Shown: positions 25,663-34,036 of the stretch, piece after piece
Numbering within the stretch: position 1 is the first letter of the stretch
How the letters are laid out: the number at the start of each line of letters is the position of its first letter
Source: Albidovulum sp.
Lineage (GTDB): Bacteria > Pseudomonadota > Alphaproteobacteria > Rhodobacterales > Rhodobacteraceae
Assembly (NCBI GenBank): GCA_020637635.1
Contig: JACKKB010000010.1
Span: 62,001-126,000 of the forward strand
DNA: 64,000 nucleotides
Direction of reading: 5' to 3'
Notes under the pieces: model-generated
Databases searched by the model: none
What the model was told of the DNA's origin: nothing
Seen by the model: the letters and a program-made list of their open reading frames with translations, nothing else
Translations under genes and position numbers: made by a program

Positions 25663-25717
25663 CAACACAACGAAGCTTCGACTCTGAACTCGAAGATATC
25701 CAGCACGGGAGAACGCA

Positions 25718-26563
25718 ATGAAAAGATCTCTTCTGACGACGACGATCGTGGCGGCCTTTGCGCTTGGCGGCTCGGCGGTGGTGGCCCTCGCCGGGCCGTT
25801 GATGGACCGTATCGCCGCGGGCGAAACTATCCGTATCGGGTTTGCGAACGAAGTGCCCTTTGCCTATCCGGGCGAAGACGGCAGCCCCAAGGGTTTCGTC
25901 AATGCCGAAGTTCTGGGGGTCCTGAAAGCCATGGGCTACGACAATATCGAGCCCGTGCAGACCGACTGGGGCGGGCTGATCCCGGGCCTTCAGGCGGGTC
26001 GCTTCGACATCATCACGGGCGGCATGAACATCCTGAAGTCGCGCTGCGAGAACGTCGCCTTTTCCGAGCCGATGGCCAGGATCGGGGATGCCTTCATCGT
26101 CGCCAAGGGCAACCCCAAGGGCCTGAACACCTATGCCGATATCAAGGACAAGGGGGCCGTGATGGTGACCGGCGCCGGCTATTCCAACATCGAGGCCGCG
26201 AAGGCCGCGGGCGTTGCCGAGGGCGACATCATGCAGGTGCCGGGACCGACCGAGATCCTTGCCGCGGTCAAGGCCAGGCGCGCGGATGCCGGAGCCGGAA
26301 CCTATTTCACCGTCAAGCAGCTGGCCGACAGCACCGGCGGCGAACTTGACGTCTCCGACCCCGATGCGATGCCCGAAGACGCGATCAACTGGGCCGGGAT
26401 CGGCTTCCGCAAGGAGGACCAGGATTTCCTCGACAAGTTCAACGCCGCGCAGAAGGACTACCTCGGCACGCCCGAGATGATGGATGCGGTCAAGGAATAC
26501 GGCTACGGCGAAGCCTCGTTGCCGGGCGACAAGACCACCGAATGGGTCTGCGCCAACCGCTGA
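25718..26563 (+). CDS. ehuB: Ectoine/hydroxyectoine ABC transporter substrate-binding protein EhuB
   Basis: A 281-residue periplasmic binding protein of the polar-amino-acid (PAAT) class. A Sec signal peptide covers about residues 1-27 (MKRSLLTTTIVAAFALGGSA, then VVALAG). The mature start TIRIGFANEVPFAY and the later FDIITGGMNILKSRCENVAF and SFIVAKGNPK-like AFIVAKGNPKGLNTYAD segments are the EhuB pattern. The protein captures ectoine and hydroxyectoine for import. It heads the plus-strand operon and is followed by a hairpin and then ehuC. The assignment is supported by the matching permeases, ATPase and eutB-eutC downstream. Confidence 0.92.
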   Translation: MKRSLLTTTIVAAFALGGSAVVALAGPLMDRIAAGETIRIGFANEVPFAYPGEDGSPKGFVNAEVLGVLKAMGYDNIEPVQTDWGGLIPGLQAGRFDIITGGMNILKSRCENVAFSEPMARIGDAFIVAKGNPKGLNTYADIKDKGAVMVTGAGYSNIEAAKAAGVAEGDIMQVPGPTEILAAVKARRADAGAGTYFTVKQLADSTGGELDVSDPDAMPEDAINWAGIGFRKEDQDFLDKFNAAQKDYLGTPEMMDAVKEYGYGEASLPGDKTTEWVCANR

Positions 26564-26571
26564 TCGACCGG

Positions 26572-26590
26572 GGGGCGGCCAGGCCGCCCC
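26572..26590 (+). terminator. Intercistronic hairpin after ehuB
   Basis: A perfect 8-base stem (GGGGCGGC with GCCGCCCC) with a 3-base loop lies eight bases after the ehuB stop and 26 bases before ehuC. It has no U-run and matches the hairpins found after the other binding-protein genes. Confidence 0.6.
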
Positions 26591-26616
26591 TCACGTCCGC
26601 GACCGGGGGGTGAGCG

Positions 26617-27282
26617 ATGCCGATCTGGGAATTCCTCGAGACCTACGGGACACGGCTCGCCAGCGGAACACTCGTCACCTGCGCGCAATTCGTGCTTTCG
26701 GCGGTCATTGCCGTCGTGATCGCGCTTCTCGCCGGTCTCGGCAAGCTGTCGAGGAACCGGCTGATCCGTGCCATTTCGGTCGTCTATATCGAACTCTTCC
26801 GCGGCACCTCGCTTCTGGTGCAGCTCTACTGGATCTTCTTCGTCCTGCCGCTGCTCGGCATCACGCTGCCGAAATTCGTCGCCGGATTCGTCTCGGTGGG
26901 GCTCAATGTAGGCTCCTATGGCGCCGAACTCGTCCGCGGCGCGATCCAGTCGGTGCCGAAGGGACAGTGGGAAGCGGCCTACGCGCTCTCGATGTCGCCG
27001 GCGAAGCGGATGCGGCGGATCATCCTGCCGCAGGCCGTCGTGATCATGCTGCCGCCCTGGGGCAACCTGCTGATCGAGCTTCTGAAGGGGACCGCGCTCG
27101 TCGCGCTGATCTCGGTGACGGACCTGATGTTCCAGGCCAGGCAGATCAACGCGTCGACATTCCTGTCGGCTCAGGCCTTCGGCACGGCGCTCGTCCTCTA
27201 CTACATCCTCGCGCGGTTCCTGATCACCCCTTTCATGCGCTGGCTCGAGCGGGTCATGGCGCGGAGGCTCGGACGGGCATGA
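26617..27282 (+). CDS. ehuC: Ectoine/hydroxyectoine ABC transporter permease EhuC
   Basis: A 221-residue permease of the His/Glu/Gln/Arg/opine family with about five hydrophobic helices. The family signature region reads YIELFRGTSLLVQLYWIFFV and later GAIQSVPKGQWEAAYALSMS, the EAA-like loop. It forms a channel with EhuD. The ATG at 26617 follows the hairpin after ehuB. Its stop overlaps the ehuD start by four bases. Confidence 0.92.
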   Translation: MPIWEFLETYGTRLASGTLVTCAQFVLSAVIAVVIALLAGLGKLSRNRLIRAISVVYIELFRGTSLLVQLYWIFFVLPLLGITLPKFVAGFVSVGLNVGSYGAELVRGAIQSVPKGQWEAAYALSMSPAKRMRRIILPQAVVIMLPPWGNLLIELLKGTALVALISVTDLMFQARQINASTFLSAQAFGTALVLYYILARFLITPFMRWLERVMARRLGRA

Positions 27283-27947
27283 GCTTTCACTGGCGCTGGG
27301 ACTTCACCTGGGAAATCCTGCCGCGGCTCATGTGGGCCACGGTCAATACGCTGATCGCCGCCGGGGCAGGCTACGCGATCGCCCTCGTGCTCGGCCTGAT
27401 CCTGGCGCTGGCGCAGCGGACCGGCTGGAAACCCCTGACGCTCGCGGTGCGGGAATTCGTCGAGTTCATCCGCTCCACGCCGCTGGTGTTGCAGATCTTC
27501 TTCGTCTTCTACGTCGGGCCGCAGTTCGGGATCCGCCTGTCGCCCTGGATGTCCGGGATGATCGCGATCGGCCTGCATTACTCGGCCTATCTCTCCGAGG
27601 TCTACCGGGCCGGGATCGATGCCGTGCCGCGCGGCCAGTGGGAAGTCTGTCGCGCCCTCAACATGTCGGTCCGCAACACCTATGCCCGCATCATCATCCC
27701 GCAGGCCCTGCCGCCCTCGATCGCCGGGATGGGGAACTACCTTGTCGGCATCTTCAAGGACACCCCGATGCTTTCGGTCATCGGTGTCGCCGAACTCATG
27801 CACACGGCCAATGCGATCGGATCGGAGAGCTACCGGTTCCTTGAGCCCTACACTCTGGTCGGCCTGATCTATCTCGCCATCTCCCTGCCCACGGCCGGGC
27901 TCGTCCGGCTGTTCGAGGGCTGGGTGAGGCGCAAGCTGGGACTTTGA
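27279..27947 (+). CDS. ehuD: Ectoine/hydroxyectoine ABC transporter permease EhuD
   Basis: A 222-residue permease, partner of EhuC. The start ATG at 27279 overlaps the ehuC stop. Signature segments are FVEFIRSTPLVLQIFFVFYV and GIDAVPRGQWEVCRALNMS. Five hydrophobic helices are visible. The open frame extends further upstream in the same phase, but that part overlaps ehuB and ehuC and is not coding. Followed after three bases by ehuA. Confidence 0.92.
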   Translation: MSFHWRWDFTWEILPRLMWATVNTLIAAGAGYAIALVLGLILALAQRTGWKPLTLAVREFVEFIRSTPLVLQIFFVFYVGPQFGIRLSPWMSGMIAIGLHYSAYLSEVYRAGIDAVPRGQWEVCRALNMSVRNTYARIIIPQALPPSIAGMGNYLVGIFKDTPMLSVIGVAELMHTANAIGSESYRFLEPYTLVGLIYLAISLPTAGLVRLFEGWVRRKLGL

Positions 27948-27950
27948 AGC

Positions 27951-28763
27951 ATGGACATGTCTGCCTATCCGCTGGAACTGCCGGAAGACGACCGCCCGAT
28001 GGTCCGGTTCATGAACGTCACCAAGCGTTACGGACAGCTGGTGGTGCTCGACAGCCTCGATCTCGACGTGGCCGAGGGTGAAATGGTCACCGTCATCGGC
28101 CCGTCCGGGTCGGGCAAGACCACGGTGCTGAGGATGTTGATGACGCTCGAGACGATCAATGGCGGCGTCATCTATGTCGACGGCAAGCCGCTGACCCATA
28201 TGGAGAAAGGCGGCGTTCTGGTTCCGGCGGACGAGCGGCACCTGCGGCGGATGCGGTCCGCCATCGGGATGTGCTTCCAGCATTTCAACCTCTTCCCGCA
28301 CATGACCGCGCTTCAGAACTGCATGGAGGGGCCGGTGCAGGTGCTCGGCCTGTCGAAGCAGGAAGCGCGGCAGCGGTCGGAGGAGTTGCTGACGCTCGTC
28401 GGCATGATCGACAAGAAGGATCAGCATCCCTCGCGGCTTTCGGGCGGGCAGCAGCAGCGCGTCGCGATCGCCCGTGCGCTGGCGATGCGCCCGAAGGTGA
28501 TGCTCTTCGACGAAGTGACATCCGCGCTCGATCCCGAAGTGATCGGCGAGGTGACGAATGTCATCCGCAAGCTGGTGAACGAACACAACCTGACGATGCT
28601 GATGGTGACCCACCAGATGGGGTTCGCCAAGGACATCTCCGACCGGATCTGCTTCTTCTTCGGCGGCAGGATCGAGGAACAGGGTCCGCCCGGGCAGCTG
28701 TTCGGCAACCCCCAACGCGACCGCACCAGGCAGTTCCTGTCGGCGGTGAAGGAAGCCGACTGA
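27951..28763 (+). CDS. ehuA: Ectoine/hydroxyectoine ABC transporter ATP-binding protein EhuA
   Basis: A 270-residue polar-amino-acid-type ABC ATPase. Walker A is GPSGSGKTT at about residues 46-54. The Q-loop is in GMCFQHFNLFPHMTALQN, the signature is LSGGQQQRVAIARAL, Walker B is VMLFDEVTSALD, and the H-loop is VTHQMGFAKDI. An insert after the first beta sheet (THMEKGGVLVPADERHLRRM) is typical of EhuA. It energises EhuCD and ends one base before eutB. Confidence 0.93.
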   Translation: MDMSAYPLELPEDDRPMVRFMNVTKRYGQLVVLDSLDLDVAEGEMVTVIGPSGSGKTTVLRMLMTLETINGGVIYVDGKPLTHMEKGGVLVPADERHLRRMRSAIGMCFQHFNLFPHMTALQNCMEGPVQVLGLSKQEARQRSEELLTLVGMIDKKDQHPSRLSGGQQQRVAIARALAMRPKVMLFDEVTSALDPEVIGEVTNVIRKLVNEHNLTMLMVTHQMGFAKDISDRICFFFGGRIEEQGPPGQLFGNPQRDRTRQFLSAVKEAD

Positions 28764-28764
28764 G

Positions 28765-29769
28765 ATGGACTTTTCGCTGGCCGATATCCTCGCGGCAAGG
28801 CGGGTCATTCGCGGCGTCGCCGATCAGACGCCCTTCGTGCCCTCGCCCTTCATGTCGAAGGTTGCCGGCCAGGATTTCCTCCTGAAGCTGGAAAACATGC
28901 AGCCCGTGGGCGCCTTCAAGCTGCGCGGCGCGGTCAATGCCGTGATGTCGCTGCCCGGGGATGCTCCGGGCGTGACCTGTTGCTCCACCGGAAATCACGG
29001 GCGCGGCGTGGCCTATGCCGCCCGCGAACGGGGCATGAAGGCAGTGATCTGCATGTCGCGGCTCGTCCCGCAGGCCAAGGTCGATGGCATCCGCGCGCTC
29101 GGCGCCGATGTGCGCATCGTCGGCATGAGCCAGGACGAGGCCATGCACGAGAGCCGGCGCCTCTGCGCGGCCGAGGGGCTGGTGGAAATCTCGCCCTTCG
29201 ACGATCCGAAGGTGATCGCGGGGCAGGGCACCATCGCGCTGGAGATGCTGGGCGCGCGCCCCGATCTTGCGACGATCCTCGTGCCCCTGTCGGGCGGCGG
29301 CCTTGCGGCGGGCGTCGCGGTCGCGGCCAAGGCGATCAACCCGAAGATCCGGGTGATCGGCATCACGATGGACCGGGGTGCCGCGATGCACGCCTCGCTT
29401 CGGGCCGGCCATCCGGTGGAAGTGCCGGAACATGCCTCGCTGGCCGACAGTCTCGGCGGCGGGATCGGGCTTGCCAACCGCCTGTCCTTCCCGCTCTGCC
29501 GGGACCATCTCGACGATGTGGTGCTGGTGACGGAGGAGGAGATCCGCGATGCGATGCAGGTTCTCTACTACGAGGACCGCATCGTCGCCGAGGGCGCCTC
29601 GGTCGTGGGTCTCGCGGCGGTTCTGACGGGAAAGGTCAGCCCGGACGGGCCGGCGGGAACCATCGTCACCGGCCGAAATCTCGACATGGCGCTTTTCACC
29701 AGGATCATGGCAGGCGAGGACGCGGTGATCGGCGACCTGAGGGTGAGGGGCAGATGCTATGGCGCATGA
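28765..29769 (+). CDS. eutB: Hydroxyectoine utilization dehydratase EutB (threonine-dehydratase-like)
   Basis: A 334-residue PLP enzyme of the serine/threonine dehydratase family. The PLP lysine is in VGAFKLRGAVNAV, near residue 52. The phosphate and cofactor motifs are STGNHGRGVAYAA and PLSGGGLAAGVA. In ectoine operons this gene, next to eutC, is assigned to removing the hydroxyl group of hydroxyectoine-derived intermediates. It starts one base after ehuA and overlaps eutC by 11 bases, the standard ehu-eutB-eutC arrangement. eutA, normally just upstream, is missing here. Confidence 0.9.
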   Translation: MDFSLADILAARRVIRGVADQTPFVPSPFMSKVAGQDFLLKLENMQPVGAFKLRGAVNAVMSLPGDAPGVTCCSTGNHGRGVAYAARERGMKAVICMSRLVPQAKVDGIRALGADVRIVGMSQDEAMHESRRLCAAEGLVEISPFDDPKVIAGQGTIALEMLGARPDLATILVPLSGGGLAAGVAVAAKAINPKIRVIGITMDRGAAMHASLRAGHPVEVPEHASLADSLGGGIGLANRLSFPLCRDHLDDVVLVTEEEIRDAMQVLYYEDRIVAEGASVVGLAAVLTGKVSPDGPAGTIVTGRNLDMALFTRIMAGEDAVIGDLRVRGRCYGA

Positions 29770-30745
29770 CATCCGGATCGTGACCGAGGCCGAGCTGCGC
29801 GAGGTCGTGCAGCTCGACCTGACGGTCGTGGACGTGATCGAGACGGCCTTCGCCGCGCTCGCCCGGGGCGGCGTCGTCATGCCGCCGATCCTGTCGATGG
29901 AGCTGCGCGAGGCCAACGGCGAGGTCGACGTCAAGACCGCCTATATCCCCGGCTTCGACGGCTTCGCGATCAAGGTCAGCCCCGGCTTCTTCGACAATCC
30001 CAAGCTCGGCCTGCCGAGCCTCAACGGGCTGATGATCCTGTTCTCTGCCAGGACCGGCCTGGTGGAATCGCTCTATCTCGACAACGGCTACCTGACCGAT
30101 ATCCGCACCGCGGCCGCCGGCGCCGTCGCCGCCCGCCATCTTGCGCCGGAACGGGTCGAGACCGCAGGCGTGATCGGTACCGGCGTGCAGGCGCGTCTGC
30201 AAATGCGGGCGGCCCATCTGGTGCGGCCCTTTGCCCGCGTTCTGGTTCATGGCCGCGACATGGACAAGGCCCGCGCCTCGGCCGCCGATCTGGCGGCATC
30301 GCTCGGCATCAAGGCCGAGGCCGTCGCCGATGCCGCGGCGCTGGTCGGTGAAAGCCAGCTTGTCGTCACCACGACACCCGCGCGCGCCCCCGTCCTGAAG
30401 GCCGACTGGCTACATCCCGGACTGCACATCACCGCGATGGGCTCGGACCAGCCCGGCAAGAACGAACTCGAACCGGCCGCCTTGATGGCCGCCGACGCCT
30501 ATGTCTGCGACCGGGTGAGCCAGTGCGAGGTTTCGGGCGAGCTCGAGGCCGCCCGCGCGGCCGGGCTCTGGACCAAGGGCACGCCCGCCGAGATCGGCGA
30601 GGTCATCCTCGGCACGAAACCCGGCCGCCGGTCGCCCGCCGACATCACGATCTGCGACCTGACCGGGACCGGCGTTCAGGACACGGCCATCGCCACGCAT
30701 GTCCGTGCCCGGTTCGGCACCGCGGGAACCTTGATCCGGGCGTGA
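29759..30745 (+). CDS. eutC: Ectoine utilization protein EutC (ornithine cyclodeaminase/mu-crystallin family)
   Basis: A 328-residue NAD(P)-binding protein of the ornithine cyclodeaminase/mu-crystallin family. The Rossmann motif is GVIGTGVQARLQMRAA near residue 140. The conserved ITAMGSDQPGKNELEP and CDRVSQCEVSGELEAA segments follow. With EutB it is thought to process hydroxylated intermediates. The start overlaps eutB by 11 bases, and the next gene begins three bases after its stop. Confidence 0.9.
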   Translation: MAHDIRIVTEAELREVVQLDLTVVDVIETAFAALARGGVVMPPILSMELREANGEVDVKTAYIPGFDGFAIKVSPGFFDNPKLGLPSLNGLMILFSARTGLVESLYLDNGYLTDIRTAAAGAVAARHLAPERVETAGVIGTGVQARLQMRAAHLVRPFARVLVHGRDMDKARASAADLAASLGIKAEAVADAAALVGESQLVVTTTPARAPVLKADWLHPGLHITAMGSDQPGKNELEPAALMAADAYVCDRVSQCEVSGELEAARAAGLWTKGTPAEIGEVILGTKPGRRSPADITICDLTGTGVQDTAIATHVRARFGTAGTLIRA

Positions 30746-30748
30746 GGG

Positions 30749-31894
30749 ATGCACCGCAACCCCTTCAGCGACGGGGAACTTGCGCTCCGCCTTGGTTCGG
30801 TGCGCGCGGAGATGGCCGCGCGCGATGTCGAACTGGCGGTCTTTTCCGCCCCGGAAAGCGTCTTCTACCTGACCGGCCTTGACCACTGGGGCTATTTCGC
30901 GCCGCATCATCTGATCGTGCCCGCCACCGGCGAGATGGTGCTGGTGACGCGGACGATGGAGCGTGTCACGGTCCGGAACCAGGTTCGCAACGCCCGTTTC
31001 TCGGGCCATTCCGACAGCGTGAGCGCGCAGAGCCATCTGGCGGCGGAACTCGGGGCCCTCGCCGCCGGGCGACTGGGGTTCGAGATCGCGTCCAGCGGCC
31101 TGAGCTTCGGCGCGGGCATGGAACTGGCGGAGAGCCTTGGTGCCGGATGGGTGGATATCTCCGACCTGACGCCGGCATTGCGCCATGTGAAGTCGCCCGA
31201 GGAACAGTCTCTGATGCGCGCCGCGGCGAAGGCGTCGGATGCGGGAACGATGGCCGCAATGGCGGCGATCCATGATGGCGCGCGCGAGGCCGACGTGGCG
31301 GCCGAATGCATCGCCGCGATGGTGCGCGCCGGGTCCAATCCGCCGGGCTTCGGCCCCTTCATCCGCCCCGACCACCGCATCGCCGAGGAACATACCACCT
31401 GGGGCGACGGCACCTTCCGGAAAGACGGCCGGGTCATCATCGAGCTTGCCGGCTGTGTCTCCCGCTATCACGCGCCGATGGGGCGGCTGATCCATCTCGG
31501 GGCGATCCGCGACGAGGATGCAGCGATGGCGCAGATCGCCGAACGCGCCCATGAAGCAAGCCTCAAGGGCCTTCGACCGGGCCGCAGGGCGCGCGAGGTC
31601 TATGCCGACTGGCAGGCTGTGGTGGACGCGGCCGGAATGCCGCATTACCGCCGCCACCATTGCGGCTACCTTGTGGGTTTGGGCTTTCCGCCGAGCTGGA
31701 CCGGCGGGAACGGCGTGACGGGGCTGCGCCATGACAGCGATCTGGAGATCCGGGAAGGGATGGCCTTCCACCTGCTTTCATGGTTCACAGAGACCGGGCG
31801 GGGGGAATTCTTCGTCTCGAACTGCGTGCTTCTCGGTCCCGACGGGCCGGAACTGCTGACGACCGCGCCAACGGGACCGACGGTGATCCGATGA
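30749..31894 (+). CDS. Second M24-family (creatinase/EutD-like) protein
   Basis: A 381-residue M24-fold protein in the position that eutD normally takes after eutC. It shares with the EutD at 24341 the unusual segment ELAGCVSRYHAPMGR, where canonical M24 metal aspartates are replaced. However, it lacks EutD's WWGR, YVQS and HPMQDL motifs. It starts three bases after eutC and its stop overlaps the asnC start. It could hydrolyse hydroxyectoine, an isomeric ring-opened product, or a different amide; the sequence does not tell. It is not a copy of the other EutD, so divergence is old. Confidence 0.8.
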   Translation: MHRNPFSDGELALRLGSVRAEMAARDVELAVFSAPESVFYLTGLDHWGYFAPHHLIVPATGEMVLVTRTMERVTVRNQVRNARFSGHSDSVSAQSHLAAELGALAAGRLGFEIASSGLSFGAGMELAESLGAGWVDISDLTPALRHVKSPEEQSLMRAAAKASDAGTMAAMAAIHDGAREADVAAECIAAMVRAGSNPPGFGPFIRPDHRIAEEHTTWGDGTFRKDGRVIIELAGCVSRYHAPMGRLIHLGAIRDEDAAMAQIAERAHEASLKGLRPGRRAREVYADWQAVVDAAGMPHYRRHHCGYLVGLGFPPSWTGGNGVTGLRHDSDLEIREGMAFHLLSWFTETGRGEFFVSNCVLLGPDGPELLTTAPTGPTVIR

Positions 31895-32367
31895 AACTCG
31901 ATGACCGCGATATCGCGATCCTGCGGGTCCTGTCGACCGAGGGCCGGATCACCAAGGCGGCCCTGGCCGAACGGATCGGGCTTTCGCCGACGCCGTGCTG
32001 GGACCGGCTGAGGAAGCTGGAGAAGGCCGGCCTGATCGAGGGCTACCGGGCCGAAATCGCGCTGCGCAAGCTCGGGCCACATGTCACGGTCTTCGTGGCG
32101 GCGGAACTGGCGGACCACACCGGCCCCAGTTTCCGTGCCTTCGAGGAGGCGGTGAAACGCTATGAGGAGATCGTCGCCTGCTGGGCGCTCGGCGGCGGGT
32201 TCGACTATCTGATGCAGATCGTCACGCGCGACATCGACGCCTATCAGCGGCTGATCGATGCGATGCTGGATGCCCGGATCGGGCTGGCGCGATACTTCAC
32301 CTACATCGTGACGAAGCCGGTGAAAGGGCCATGCGCGCCGCCCTTCGAGGTGCTTCTGGGCGGATGA
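31891..32367 (+). CDS. Lrp/AsnC-family regulator (DoeX-like)
   Basis: A 158-residue Lrp/AsnC regulator. The helix-turn-helix is ITKAALAERIGLSPTPCWDR at about residues 20-39. The C-terminal RAM domain is seen as IVACWALGGGFDYLMQIVTR and later YFTYIVTKPVK. Ectoine-catabolism operons often carry such a gene (DoeX/AsnC), controlled by ring-opened intermediates. The ATG overlaps the stop of the M24 gene. A strong hairpin follows the gene at 32385. Confidence 0.9.
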   Translation: MKLDDRDIAILRVLSTEGRITKAALAERIGLSPTPCWDRLRKLEKAGLIEGYRAEIALRKLGPHVTVFVAAELADHTGPSFRAFEEAVKRYEEIVACWALGGGFDYLMQIVTRDIDAYQRLIDAMLDARIGLARYFTYIVTKPVKGPCAPPFEVLLGG

Positions 32368-32384
32368 CTGAGCTTGCGGCCCCG

Positions 32385-32411
32385 CGATGCCCCGACCGCG
32401 TCGGGACATCG
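32385..32411 (+). terminator. Hairpin after asnC-type gene
   Basis: A 12-base stem with one mismatch (CGATGCCCCGAC with GTCGGGACATCG) and a 3-base loop lies 17 bases after the regulator gene. There is no U-run. It separates the ehu-eut-asnC genes from the dehydrogenase-aminotransferase pair and may end or reduce read-through. The 183-base gap could hold a second promoter. Confidence 0.5.
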
Positions 32412-32550
32412 GGTGAGCCGATGGACCCTGAAGGTTCGGACTGAATTCTCGAGCGAAAGCAGATGAATCGTCTGCCGCGCCCGGCAACTTCGGTCCCATC
32501 CCCCGCCGCTCGTGCGCCATGCTTCGCACGACATTCCCGATGAGGACAAC

Positions 32551-34026
32551 ATGCTCGACACGGCCTTTCCCACGCGGATCGAGATCGGCGACAGGAAGCT
32601 GATCCGCAGCTTTTCCTATATCGGTGGCAAGTGGTGCGCCGCCGCCTCCGGCGAGACCATGGCCGTCACCGATCCGGCGACGGGCGATACCATCGGCGAG
32701 GTCGCGAGCCTTTCCGGCGACGAGGCGCGCGCCGCCGTCGATGCGGCGCAGGCGGCCTTTCCCGGCTGGGCCGGACTTTTGCCGCAGGAACGGTCGGCGG
32801 TGCTGCGGGCATGGTTCGACCTGATTCTCTCGCACAAGGAGGACCTTGCCCGGATCATGGTGGCCGAGCAGGGCAAGCCCATCTCCGAGGCGCGGGGCGA
32901 GATCGACTATGGCGCCGCCTTCGTGGAGTTCTACGCCGAGGAGGCAAAGCGCCCGAATATCGAGGGCGTGACGAGCCATCTGCCGGATGCCGAGGTCGAG
33001 TTGTGGCGGGAACCGGTGGGCGTCGCCGCCCTCGTCACGCCGTGGAACTTTCCTTGCGCGATGCTGACGCGGAAGGCGGCGGCGGCCCTGGCGGCCGGCT
33101 GCACGGTGGTCTGCCACCCCTCGGCCGAAACGCCGTTCTCGGCGCTCGCGCTGGCGGAACTCGCCGAACGCGCGGGAGTGCCGGCAGGCGTCTTCAACGT
33201 CGTGACCGGCCGGGCGCCCGTCGTCGTGGAGCCATGGACCAGGGATACCCGCGTGCGGGCGCTGTCCTTTACCGGCTCGACCGAGATTGGGCGACTGCTC
33301 TACCGGCAATCCGCCGATACGGTGAAGCGGCTGGTGATGGAACTGGGCGGCCACGCGCCGGTGATCGTCTTCAAGGGCGCGGACATGGATAACGCTATCG
33401 CCGAGACGATGAAGGCGAAATGGGCCACCACGGGGCAGGACTGCCTGGGCGCCAACCGGATCTATGTGGAGCGGCCGGTCTATGCGGAGTTCTGCGAGCG
33501 GTTTGTCGAGGCGACGCGGACGCTCACCATCGGGCCCGGGATGGAGGACTGCGATCTTGGTCCCCTGATGAACGAGAAAGCCGTGGCCAAGCAGGAGGAG
33601 CACGTGGCCGACGCGCTGGCCAAGGGCGCCAAACTCGCCTGCGGCGGCAAGCGCCACCCGCTCGGCCCGCTTTTCTATGAGCCGACGGTGCTGACCGACG
33701 TGCCGCAGGACGCGAAGATACTGCATGAAGAAACCTTCGGCCCCGTGGCCGCGATCCTGCCCTTCGATACCGAGGAGGAGGTCGTCGAGAAGGCCAACGC
33801 GACCGAATACGGTCTTGTCGCCTATATACACACCCAGGACCCGCGCCGCATTTACCGGCTTTCCCGCGCCCTGCAGTTCGGCATGGTCGCGGTGAACAGG
33901 ACCAAGGTCACCGGCGCGCCGATCCCCTTCGGGGGCATGAAGCAATCGGGTCTCGGACGCGAAGGGGCGCGGCTGGGGATGGAGGAATTCACCGAAATCA
34001 AATACGTCTGCCGCGACTGGGCGTGA
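32551..34026 (+). CDS. Succinate/aspartate-semialdehyde dehydrogenase-like aldehyde dehydrogenase (Ssd/DoeC-like)
   Basis: A 491-residue NAD(P)-dependent aldehyde dehydrogenase of the GabD subgroup. The catalytic cysteine is Cys298 in TTGQDCLGANRIYV, and the general-base glutamate is Glu264 in MELGGHAP. The closing motif is PIPFGGMKQSGLGREG. In ectoine loci this enzyme (Ssd or DoeC) oxidises aspartate semialdehyde to aspartate. The start at 32551 is preceded by GATGAGGAC; an in-frame ATG at 32512 is less likely. The partner aminotransferase follows 10 bases later. A role in GABA breakdown cannot be excluded from sequence. Confidence 0.88.
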   Translation: MLDTAFPTRIEIGDRKLIRSFSYIGGKWCAAASGETMAVTDPATGDTIGEVASLSGDEARAAVDAAQAAFPGWAGLLPQERSAVLRAWFDLILSHKEDLARIMVAEQGKPISEARGEIDYGAAFVEFYAEEAKRPNIEGVTSHLPDAEVELWREPVGVAALVTPWNFPCAMLTRKAAAALAAGCTVVCHPSAETPFSALALAELAERAGVPAGVFNVVTGRAPVVVEPWTRDTRVRALSFTGSTEIGRLLYRQSADTVKRLVMELGGHAPVIVFKGADMDNAIAETMKAKWATTGQDCLGANRIYVERPVYAEFCERFVEATRTLTIGPGMEDCDLGPLMNEKAVAKQEEHVADALAKGAKLACGGKRHPLGPLFYEPTVLTDVPQDAKILHEETFGPVAAILPFDTEEEVVEKANATEYGLVAYIHTQDPRRIYRLSRALQFGMVAVNRTKVTGAPIPFGGMKQSGLGREGARLGMEEFTEIKYVCRDWA

Positions 34027-34036
34027 ACGCAAGGAA

